This document shows positions 55,301 to 62,194 of a stretch of DNA of 64,000 bases, piece after piece. The notes under the pieces were generated by a model. The model did no database searches and had not been told where the DNA came from. It saw only the letters and a list, made by a program, of their open reading frames with translations. The translations under genes and the position numbers were made by a program. This DNA comes from an uncultured Poribacteria bacterium (GTDB lineage Bacteria > Poribacteria > WGA-4E > WGA-3G): NCBI GenBank assembly GCA_951828385.1, contig OX639973.1, positions 4,641,200 to 4,705,199 of the forward strand, given 5' to 3'. Numbering within the stretch: position 1 is the first letter of the stretch; each line of letters begins with the position of its first letter.

Positions 55301-55527
55301 CGGTTTAAAGCGGATTCCGGGTTCGGTGAATTGAGGGAGGCTTCCAATAACCGGATCACGATATCTGAAAAACAGTTTTGGATGTCCGCATCGTCAGTGG
55401 CGAGTTCTTGTAGGCTTCGCAGTATGGCATCGCTATCTATGCCACCGTCACCGTTGGCAGCGTCTGATAAAATCCGATGAATTTCTTCTCTCTGGTGTTC
55501 GGGGAGTGGCAGTTCTGCGTGATTCAT
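52363..55527 (-). CDS. glnE: Glutamine synthetase adenylyltransferase/deadenylylase
   Basis: The ~1054-aa product starts at ATG 55527 (or the adjacent ATG 55530) behind AAGGAG. It has the two nucleotidyltransferase halves of GlnE. Each carries the G-G-x-E-L-N-F-S-S-D-x-D motif: GKLGGYELNFSSDIDLIFVY (adenylyl-removing half) and GKFGGRELNFSSDLDVMYVY (adenylylating half). Each is followed by a helical regulatory domain. It tunes glutamine synthetase activity to nitrogen status, and it ends close to the small membrane protein gene. Confidence 0.96.
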   Translation of the reverse strand: MNHAELPLPEHQREEIHRILSDAANGDGGIDSDAILRSLQELATDDADIQNCFSDIVIRLLEASLNSPNPESALNRFSRFAQVAFNRRWLYQFLRDAPFLIHTIIWGFGTSTYLSETLIRKPEYFYDIIDANVMGTPKTSERMYQELARSLSQFDPVDQKLRILRRYKRRETLRIGLRDLLKAADVETTTLELSNLAEAALQHCYEIGRDEIMRPKFGTPLNEEGTAPCRFAIVGMGKLGGYELNFSSDIDLIFVYSDDARTDTGTDNSEYFSRLCEFIIKAMSEITPDGYVFRVDIRLRPESSAGVIIRSMESYESYYEGWGDLWERQALIKARSVAGDMAFGDEFIRMIQPFVYQRYLDGVTLGEIKADIRRTKARIEERLVGEGANLEKHVKLGPGAIRDIEFTVQCLQMIHGAKRKSLCSHNTLEALSALKANKLLTAEDTDALTAAYRFLRTVENAIQIEGDQQRYSIPEKETEERELARRVGYQDTAETDALEAFWEAYRAHTGQVRAIFQKITTTSIESEDGIDIAVLLSEEDPHQLESFLSTFRFENVRDAQRLLRQLANGGDGIQFSPSVRRTFFKLAPTLLNVLRDSPNPDMALRYLSAFTDKVGARSSYYTMFAEKPSTLEALTRVCGTSLYLSDMLIASPELFDLLTVPTLIERSKTLAEKRAETLQIVAETPEGRMLSMLRQYKNDEIWRIALRNILGNATLPTTTEELSDLAEAVLQAIYPEIEAEMREAHGTPLASDGTPVTFAIVAMGKFGGRELNFSSDLDVMYVYSADGETTKGMPNVEYFSAVGLALVNRLAGNGMGIYEIDLRLRPHGAGGAIALPLTGYQHYYDTTAEVWERQALTRARVVAGDTEVLGNQFLEIAHAFCYSDALTSEEIAEIVHTRKRKEAQATRRTSTRRRGRGKTQAPIANVKSGYGGLVDIEFVVQTLQLVHGGDAPSIRVQNTPLAIERLHSIGVLTEVQRDGLSAAYLFLRRVENALRIVHDRALDALPKNRTELAQLARRLGYVETEGTPIADAFLQDYGKWTETTRALFNQILVD

Positions 55528-55612
55528 CATTTTTCTCCTTACAATTAATGCTATTTTACCACACTTTTCGCCTTCATTGCAAACCAATTCGTTATGGGTT
55601 CAGACAATAACC

Positions 55613-55641
55613 TTGACGCTCCACCGAAAACCTGCTATACT
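55613..55641 (+). promoter_or_regulatory. Promoter of the ATPase-nuclease gene
   Basis: TTGACG, 17 bases, TATACT, ending 31 bases before ATG 55673. Confidence 0.65.
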
Positions 55642-55672
55642 TTTGAGAAAAAGAGAAAACGGAAATAAAAAG

Positions 55673-57295
55673 ATGAGACACTTCGGCACCCACGGTCCCG
55701 TGAACACTATAGACAACTACGTCGTTGCACGCACCGAGAGACTTGACGACTTCATCAAACGCATCAAACTCGGACGGTACATCGTGCTGTTCGCACCTCG
55801 GCAGACCGGTAAGACGACCTTCTTCCAAGACGCGATCACCACCCTTAAAGCCGAAGGGACAGGCTACTTCCCCATACACGTCAATTTTGAGGAGTACGAA
55901 GACTTAACACCTGACGGTTTTTACGCGAATCTTACCAACGATCTACGCATTGCTATTAGCAGAACACTTCAGGCGCGCAGGAATCTACCATCTGCACAGC
56001 TTACAGCCCTCTTGGAAAACCTAAATATCACCGACAATATAGCGATGCGGCGTTTCTTTGAGAAACTTCCGACACTACTGACATCCGAAAAAACTGAACC
56101 CTCACCACCGAGGATTGTCTTAATTATTGATGAATTTGATGGCGTTCCAGAAGCCGCTGCCAAAGGGTTTCTCCGTTCACTCCGCCGTATCTACCTCTCC
56201 GGGCGCGAGGTGCGTTGTCCCTACAGCGTCGGGATTGTCGGGGTCAAGAGCATCACCCAGCTCAACTATGACCGCTCCATCTCACCCTTCAACATCCAAG
56301 ACGAATTCACGCTCCCAAACTTCACGCTTGACCAGGTTCAAGAACTCCTTGCCCAATATACCGAAGAGGTCGGCCAATCCTTTGCACCCGATGTCGTTGA
56401 GAAACTCTATCAACAGACCGCCGGCCAGCCGTTCCTCGTCAACAGGTTCGCTCAGATTCTCACTGAGGAATTTGACATCCCCAAAGCCGAGACAATCCTG
56501 ATACAACACTTCTTAGCGGCACAGGCGCGGCTCCTCACAGAGCGAAACACGAACATTGAACATCTCATTACAAACGTCCGGCGGGATCCACGTTTTGAGA
56601 GAACACTGATGCGTATCGCTTTTTATCAGAGCAATATCAATTTCACGCTACATAACGAAGTGATCAGCGAGCTCGCTACCTATGGCATCATTGAAGAGGG
56701 CGAAGACGGGATGTGTCAAATTCTTAACCCGATCTATCTCCACTGTATCATTCAAGCCTTTAAACCGCTCATCAACGGGTTGGAGGACGAATATCTCCCT
56801 GAAGACGGACCCATCGACTTTACAGGGTATATTACAGAAACTGGGCATCTTCAGATGCATACGCTCATTGAGAACTTCAAGGATTTCATCGCCCGTGCCG
56901 GGTTCAGAATCCTCCAAGTCCCCGACACGCCGCAAGAGTTCGTCGGACAATATCTGCTTTTTGCTTATCTTGATGAGTTCGTCCGGATGGTCCGTGCGAC
57001 GATGCACTTGGAGGTACCGACGGGGCGAGGTAGAACGGACCTCATCATTGGGCATCAAGGTCGGAAATACATTATTGAGACGAAAGTGTGGCGGAACGAG
57101 CGGGCTTATGAAGCAGGGAAGCGACAACTCGTTGCGTATCTAACCTTAGAAGGCGAGCGGGAGGGCTATTATATCGTATTCGACTATCGTCAGAAGTCGG
57201 ATCCCCGCGTTGAAACCGACACGATTGACGGTTGCACGATTCGGAGTTATCTCATCCCCATTTTACAAGATGTGCCATCGACTGCCGCCCAGTAG
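55673..57295 (+). CDS. AAA-like ATPase with C-terminal PD-(D/E)xK domain
   Basis: The 540-aa product starts at ATG 55673. The N-terminal ATPase has Walker A in YIVLFAPRQTGKTTFFQDAI and Walker B in IVLIIDEFDGVPE; the sensor region is YSVGIVGVKSI. The C-terminal ~110 residues form a PD-(D/E)xK nuclease-like fold (TDLIIGHQGRKYIIETKVWR, with D and E-T-K). This pairing (AAA_35-type ATPase with DUF1703-like nuclease) is common, often in mobile or defence islands. The restriction-modification gene follows, which supports a defence role, but this is inferred. Confidence 0.75.
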   Translation: MRHFGTHGPVNTIDNYVVARTERLDDFIKRIKLGRYIVLFAPRQTGKTTFFQDAITTLKAEGTGYFPIHVNFEEYEDLTPDGFYANLTNDLRIAISRTLQARRNLPSAQLTALLENLNITDNIAMRRFFEKLPTLLTSEKTEPSPPRIVLIIDEFDGVPEAAAKGFLRSLRRIYLSGREVRCPYSVGIVGVKSITQLNYDRSISPFNIQDEFTLPNFTLDQVQELLAQYTEEVGQSFAPDVVEKLYQQTAGQPFLVNRFAQILTEEFDIPKAETILIQHFLAAQARLLTERNTNIEHLITNVRRDPRFERTLMRIAFYQSNINFTLHNEVISELATYGIIEEGEDGMCQILNPIYLHCIIQAFKPLINGLEDEYLPEDGPIDFTGYITETGHLQMHTLIENFKDFIARAGFRILQVPDTPQEFVGQYLLFAYLDEFVRMVRATMHLEVPTGRGRTDLIIGHQGRKYIIETKVWRNERAYEAGKRQLVAYLTLEGEREGYYIVFDYRQKSDPRVETDTIDGCTIRSYLIPILQDVPSTAAQ

Positions 57296-57348
57296 GCGCG
57301 CCCGTCTGAAGCCCTTATTTTTTAACGAAATTCTCTGTCCAATTTTTC

Positions 57349-57377
57349 TTGACCGTTTGCCGAAAACCTGCTATCAT
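57349..57377 (+). promoter_or_regulatory. Promoter of the restriction-modification gene
   Basis: TTGACC, 17 bases, TATCAT. The predicted start coincides with ATG 57384, which would make a leaderless mRNA; no ribosome site is visible. Confidence 0.55.
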
Positions 57378-57383
57378 GCTTGC

Positions 57384-60300
57384 ATGCCGCAACTGAAACT
57401 CAAATCCAGCCACAAAGCGATCCGAGACTACTACGCCACGCTGCAACAGTACGAGCAGCACAATATCACACACGAAGGCGCAGTTAGCAATCCCTTTGCT
57501 TTTTTACTCAATGCCTGCGCCAAACAGGTAGATGCTACGCTCGTTCCCCAATACCCGATGCGGACACCAGCAGGCAATCGCATCGTCCTTGACGGCGTGA
57601 TCCTCGACGCATACCGAATCCCGTTCGCGTATTGGGAAGCGAAGGATATAGACGATGACCTCTACAGAGCCGTACAGGCGAAACGGGACGCGGGCTATCC
57701 GTTCGACAACATCCTCTTCCAAACCCCGCAGCGCGGTATCCTCTATCAGAACGGCGAGCAGGTCTTTGACGTAGACATTACCGATCCGACGCGGTTAATT
57801 GTAGCACTCCAGCACCTCTTCGCTGCGCCGCCGGCTGCACTTGAAAACTGGCACGCCGCTGTCGCAGAATTTAAGGAGATGGTCCCCGCACTCGGCAAGA
57901 GACTCGCAGAGTTGATAGATGAACAGCACGAAACGAACCCGCAATTTGTGACCGCATTCACGGACTTCTACCAACAGTGCCGCGCCGCAATCAACCCGAA
58001 TCTCTCTGTCGCTGCCGTTGAGGAGATGCTCATCCAACACCTACTCACAGAACGCATCTTCCGAACCGTCTTCGATAACCCCGACTTCACCCGCCGGAAT
58101 ATCATCGCCCGCGAGATTGAAAACGTCATTGAGGTACTCATCCAGAACGCCTTCAGTCGCGACGAGTTTCTTAAACCCCTGAATCCTTTCTACATCGCTA
58201 TTGAGAACGCCGCAACCCTCTGCAAAGACTTCTCCCAAAAACAGGAGTTCCTCAACACTGTCTACGAACAGTTTTTTCAAGGGTTCTCCGTAGAGGTAGC
58301 GGACACGCACGGCATCGTCTACACACCGCAACCGATCGTCGATTTCATGGTGAACAGCGTCGAACAAATCCTCGAAACCGAGTTTAACCGGTCGCTATCG
58401 GATACCGGCGTGCATATCATCGATCCATTTGTCGGCACCGGCAACTTCATCGTCCGTCTGATGCAGGACATCCGAGGAAGCACATTGGCGGAGAAATACC
58501 ACAACGAACTCCATTGCAACGAAATCCTACTGCTGCCTTACTACATCGCGAGTCTGAATATTGAACATGAATTCTTTCAACGGACACAGACGTATCGACC
58601 CTTTGAGGGAATCGCACTTGCGGATACCTTCGAGCTGCTTGAGGAACACCAGGCGAGGCTTTTCACTGAGGAGAACACAGAGCGCGTAGAACGCCAGAAG
58701 GCAGCGGATATGTTCGTCGTCATCGGAAATCCGCCCTACAATATCCATCAAGTCAACGAGAATGACAACAACAAAAATCGGAAGTATAAGGCGATGGACA
58801 CACTACTGCGGGAGACGTATTCACGGGACTCAGCAGCGACAAACAAAATAGCACTCTCAGATCCGTATGTGAAAGCAATTCTCTGGGCATCAAGACGGAT
58901 TAAAGAGGAAGGCGTTATCGCGTTTGTAACAAATAACGGTTTTTTGGATGGTATCGCGTTCGATGGCATGCGAAAACACCTTGCAGACGATTTCGACGCG
59001 ATTTACATTCTGGATTTGGGTGGGAACGTCCGTAAGAATCCGAAGTTGTCAGGCACAACGCACAACGTTTTCGGGATTCAGGTTGGTGTGAGCATCAACT
59101 TGTTCATCAAAAAGAATGCTGGTAGTACCGATTTAGAATCTGACGTAAAACCTCCCAAAATCTTTTATGCACGTGCTGATGAATTTTGGCGAAAGGAAGA
59201 AAAGTACCACTATCTCAATTCAAAAGAGCATTGTCAAAACATTGACTGGCAGCAGATAACACCTGACAGACGGCATACATGGCTCACAGAGGGACTCCAC
59301 GCTGAGTTTGATACCTTTATCCCGATGGGAACTAAAGAGGCGAAGGCACAGAAAGGAGCAGCGATAGATGTGATCTTCAAAACCTACGGTCGTGGGATCG
59401 CAACCTGCCGCGACGCTTGGGCTTACAACTTCAGTGCACGCACTCTCACAGAGAACGTTCAGCAAATGATGGAATTTTACAATGCCCAGGTGCTAAAGTG
59501 GTTGACCCTCCCAGAAAAATCGACTGTGAGTGTTGATAATTTCGTTGCGTATGACAACGAGAGGATCAGTTGGAGTGCCGGTTTAAAACGGAAGTTGAAA
59601 GCGGGCAAGCGTATTGAGTTTTCAGAGGAAAGCATTCGGACATCTCTTTACCGTCCATTTACGAAATCGCACCTCTACTTTGATAGAACGATGAATGAGG
59701 CTGTATATGTTTTTCCTTCTATCTTCCCTACGCCTGATACAGAAATGGAAAATCGGGTAATTTGTGTTAGTGGTTATGGTCGGAAAGAGTTTGCTGTTCT
59801 AATGAGCCTATATATTCCTGATGTGAACCTCTATGGCGATCCACAACAATCCTTCCCTTTCTACACCTACGATGAAGACGGCACAAATCGCCAAGAGAAT
59901 ATCACCGATTGGGCATTGGCAGAATTCCGAAACCACTACGGCGATGACACTATCGCTAAGTGGGACATTTTCCACTATAACTACGGACTCTTGCACCATC
60001 CCGACTATCGCGAAAAGTATCAGGCGAACCTCAAGCGCGACCTCCCGCATATCCCGTTTGCCGAAGATTTCTGGGGTTTCGCCAACGCAGGCGCAGCATT
60101 AGCAGACCTCCACATCAACTACGAATCCGTTCCGAAATACGACCAACTGAAACACATCGAAACGCCGGGGGTGCCGATAGACTGGCGCGTTGAGAAAATG
60201 AAGCTATCCAGAGACAAGACGCAGCTGAAATACAACGAATTCCTCACACTCGACGGTATCCCTGCAGCAGCGTTTGACTATCGGTTGGGCAACCGTTCTG

Positions 60301-60470
60301 CGTTGGAGTGGGTCGCGGATCAGTATCGTGTCAAGACGGACAAACGGAGCGGAATTGTGAACGACCCGAACCGTGCCGACCAGCCGCAATATATTGTTGA
60401 CCTCATCGCCCGCGTCATCACCGTCAGTCTAAAGACGGTAGAGGTTGTGGGCAAGTTGCCCGGCTTGTAG
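57384..60470 (+). CDS. Type ISP-like restriction-modification enzyme without helicase
   Basis: This 1028-aa protein starts at ATG 57384. The N-terminal ~150 residues contain a PD-(D/E)xK-like nuclease core (VLDGVILDAYRIPFAYWEAKD). The N6-adenine methyltransferase follows, with motif I variant DPFVGTGNFIVRL and the catalytic NPPY in VVIGNPPYNIHQ. The C-terminal ~300 residues (DIFHYNYGLLHHPDYREKY ... QYIVDLIARVITVS) match the type ISP specificity region. No helicase motifs are seen, so it is closer to a type IIG-like single-chain enzyme. It is expected to cut and methylate one recognition site that cannot be read from sequence. Confidence 0.82.
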   Translation: MPQLKLKSSHKAIRDYYATLQQYEQHNITHEGAVSNPFAFLLNACAKQVDATLVPQYPMRTPAGNRIVLDGVILDAYRIPFAYWEAKDIDDDLYRAVQAKRDAGYPFDNILFQTPQRGILYQNGEQVFDVDITDPTRLIVALQHLFAAPPAALENWHAAVAEFKEMVPALGKRLAELIDEQHETNPQFVTAFTDFYQQCRAAINPNLSVAAVEEMLIQHLLTERIFRTVFDNPDFTRRNIIAREIENVIEVLIQNAFSRDEFLKPLNPFYIAIENAATLCKDFSQKQEFLNTVYEQFFQGFSVEVADTHGIVYTPQPIVDFMVNSVEQILETEFNRSLSDTGVHIIDPFVGTGNFIVRLMQDIRGSTLAEKYHNELHCNEILLLPYYIASLNIEHEFFQRTQTYRPFEGIALADTFELLEEHQARLFTEENTERVERQKAADMFVVIGNPPYNIHQVNENDNNKNRKYKAMDTLLRETYSRDSAATNKIALSDPYVKAILWASRRIKEEGVIAFVTNNGFLDGIAFDGMRKHLADDFDAIYILDLGGNVRKNPKLSGTTHNVFGIQVGVSINLFIKKNAGSTDLESDVKPPKIFYARADEFWRKEEKYHYLNSKEHCQNIDWQQITPDRRHTWLTEGLHAEFDTFIPMGTKEAKAQKGAAIDVIFKTYGRGIATCRDAWAYNFSARTLTENVQQMMEFYNAQVLKWLTLPEKSTVSVDNFVAYDNERISWSAGLKRKLKAGKRIEFSEESIRTSLYRPFTKSHLYFDRTMNEAVYVFPSIFPTPDTEMENRVICVSGYGRKEFAVLMSLYIPDVNLYGDPQQSFPFYTYDEDGTNRQENITDWALAEFRNHYGDDTIAKWDIFHYNYGLLHHPDYREKYQANLKRDLPHIPFAEDFWGFANAGAALADLHINYESVPKYDQLKHIETPGVPIDWRVEKMKLSRDKTQLKYNEFLTLDGIPAAAFDYRLGNRSALEWVADQYRVKTDKRSGIVNDPNRADQPQYIVDLIARVITVSLKTVEVVGKLPGL

Positions 60471-60509
60471 AGGTTCTTTCCTTATCGCCTTATTTTTTCA
60501 AAGTAAATC

Positions 60510-60538
60510 TTGATTTCTGATAATTTTAGTGGTATAAT
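60510..60538 (+). promoter_or_regulatory. Promoter of the HicB-like gene
   Basis: TTGATT, 17 bases, TATAAT, 72 bases before ATG 60611. Confidence 0.5.
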
Positions 60539-60610
60539 TATTAACACGCAAGGATAAAGGTCTGGGTAGGTTCGCTCCCCTATTTGGTTGGTACAATTTG
60601 GTGCTATCTT

Positions 60611-60802
60611 ATGAAAACACAAAAATACATTTATTGGCAAGATGAGGACATGTTTCTTGGCTACCTTGAGGCATACCCCGATTATTGGACGCAAGGTGAG
60701 ACATTAGCAGCACTTGAGGAAAATCTTCTTGACCTTTACACTGAACTCACAAGCGGCACTATTCCATATGTAAAAACTATAGTGAATCCTAAAAATAAGT
60801 AG
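60611..60802 (+). pseudogene. HicB-like antitoxin gene, 3' end replaced by MITE
   Basis: A 63-codon frame encodes a HicB-type domain (YWQDEDMFLGYLEAYPDYWT, then LAALEENLLDLYTELTSG). The last eight codons (TIVNPKNK) are MITE sequence, because family 1 copy 3 begins at 60778 within the gene. HicB proteins neutralise the HicA mRNA-interferase. No hicA gene is visible on either side, so the module is probably dead or the antitoxin acts alone. Confidence 0.6.
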
Positions 60803-60903
60803 ACATCTTTGTAGCATAAACTTCCAGTTTGTGCCAGTCTGAATGCCTGTTATAGGCATTCAGACTGTTTGGAAGTGCCCAATTAATTATAGGTTTTACT
60901 ATA
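60778..60903. mobile_element. 126-bp MITE, family 1, copy 3
   Basis: It runs from TATAGTGAATCC to TTTTACTATA. The central foldback CAGTCTGAATGCC / GGCATTCAGACTG is perfect in this copy. Inserted in the 3' end of the HicB-like gene, it supplies the stop codon. Confidence 0.82.
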
Positions 60904-60905
60904 AA

Positions 60906-60982
60906 TAGGACTTACGCAAAATCACAAAATTACGCCTATTACGGTGTGGTATAGCACATACTAAGGCGTTGCGTAAGTCCTA
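60906..60982. mobile_element. 77-bp MITE with perfect 14-bp inverted ends
   Basis: TAGGACTTACGCAA (60906-60919) and TTGCGTAAGTCCTA (60969-60982) are exact inverted repeats. It abuts the preceding MITE by two bases. Ends of the GGACTTACGCA type are familiar from IS5-like MITEs in other bacteria; the parent IS is not in this window. Confidence 0.78.
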
Positions 60983-60987
60983 AACTA

Positions 60988-62001
60988 CTAACGAATGCGA
61001 TACCGCTCAACCGCATCCATATCAAGACTGATACCCAATCCGGGGGTGTCTGTCAGGTTGATTGCGCCGTTAGACAAATCCATACTACCCCCAGAGAGAT
61101 CATCAATACGGATGTGCGGGAGTTCGTCAATCGGCATCGTGCAGTTCGGGATCGTACACACCATGTGTGCGGCAAAGGTCGAGGCGACGCATGAACCGAA
61201 GGCGAAGATCTGCACCCAAATCGGCAAACCTGCGGCTTCAGCGACAGCAGCACTCTTACGCAGTCCAGCGACGTTTCCAGCTGTATTAATAGCATCCACA
61301 GCGTCTGCCCGGATGTTCTTCAAAATCTCCTGCGGTCCACCGATATGCCGAGCAACAGGGACTTCCACCTGCTCCCGCATCTGACGATACCAAGACAAAT
61401 CCTCAAACCGAATCGGGTCTTCATAGACTTCGATGTTATACGGGAGCAATTCATCGGCGAGCCGAAGGCCGGTCTCCAAGTCTCCGAATTCTGTATTCGG
61501 ATCAACGCGAATCTGGAAATCCGGTCCGCACGCTTCTTTCGTTAAGCGCGCCGTTTCGACGATCGTCGCTTTACGCGCTTTCAGCTTGTGTACCCGAAAC
61601 CCAAGGTCTGCAGCCCGTTCTGCCTCCGCCGCTGTCGCTTCCGGCGGCATCGGCGGCGACCAGTAGGCGAGTTCAACGCTATCCCGATGTTTTTCACCGA
61701 TGAGTTTATGTGCCGGCACCCCTAATGCCTGTCCCGCTAAGTCATAAAAGGCTGATTGGAAAGTGAATGACTCGGACGAAAGGTCAATATCCCAAAGGTT
61801 TTTGCCGACGTACCTTTCAGCGATACTGTCAGCTTGATCTGTAATATCGCTGTGTAGAGAATTGCTTTCACCCAATCCTGTCAGCCCTTCATCTGTATGT
61901 ACCCAAACCAACGTTGTCGGATACTCCATGCCCGAGTGTTCTTGTATCGCTGGAAGGAAAGGGATAGAAACGGTCCGATATTCAAAGCCTGTAATTTTCA
62001 T
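60988..62001 (-). CDS. Mandelate racemase/muconate lactonizing enzyme family protein
   Basis: This 337-aa enolase-superfamily protein has the N-terminal capping domain (about 1-120) and a barrel. The catalytic K-x-K is in RVHKLKARKATI, the metal-binding Asp and Glu are in IRVDPNTEFGD and IEVYEDPIRFED, and a later candidate acid site is PVARHIGG. Members abstract a proton alpha to a carboxylate. The substrate is unknown but sugar acids are common. The C-terminus ends right at the adjacent MITE. Confidence 0.85.
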   Translation of the reverse strand: MKITGFEYRTVSIPFLPAIQEHSGMEYPTTLVWVHTDEGLTGLGESNSLHSDITDQADSIAERYVGKNLWDIDLSSESFTFQSAFYDLAGQALGVPAHKLIGEKHRDSVELAYWSPPMPPEATAAEAERAADLGFRVHKLKARKATIVETARLTKEACGPDFQIRVDPNTEFGDLETGLRLADELLPYNIEVYEDPIRFEDLSWYRQMREQVEVPVARHIGGPQEILKNIRADAVDAINTAGNVAGLRKSAAVAEAAGLPIWVQIFAFGSCVASTFAAHMVCTIPNCTMPIDELPHIRIDDLSGGSMDLSNGAINLTDTPGLGISLDMDAVERYRIR

Positions 62002-62034
62002 AGTCGTAACTCCTTGTAAAGTCTACAATTGTTT

Positions 62035-62100
62035 AGACACAAAAAATTGGCGGGTTCCTAGACGAAATACTCAGGCAAAAACACCCCGCCAGCGAAGGAG
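62035..62100. other. Gap with an imperfect TGGCGGG/CCCGCCA inverted repeat
   Basis: The 193-base gap upstream of the racemase-like gene holds TGGCGGG and CCCGCCA about 35 bases apart, related to the GGCGAGG hairpin family. No gene is seen. Confidence 0.35.
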
Positions 62101-62194
62101 AGTGTTTGAAAAACTACCGTTTACCAAATGTCCGCATATTTCGGACTTGACTATATAAGGATACCATCAAAACGAAATTACATCACAAACTTTT

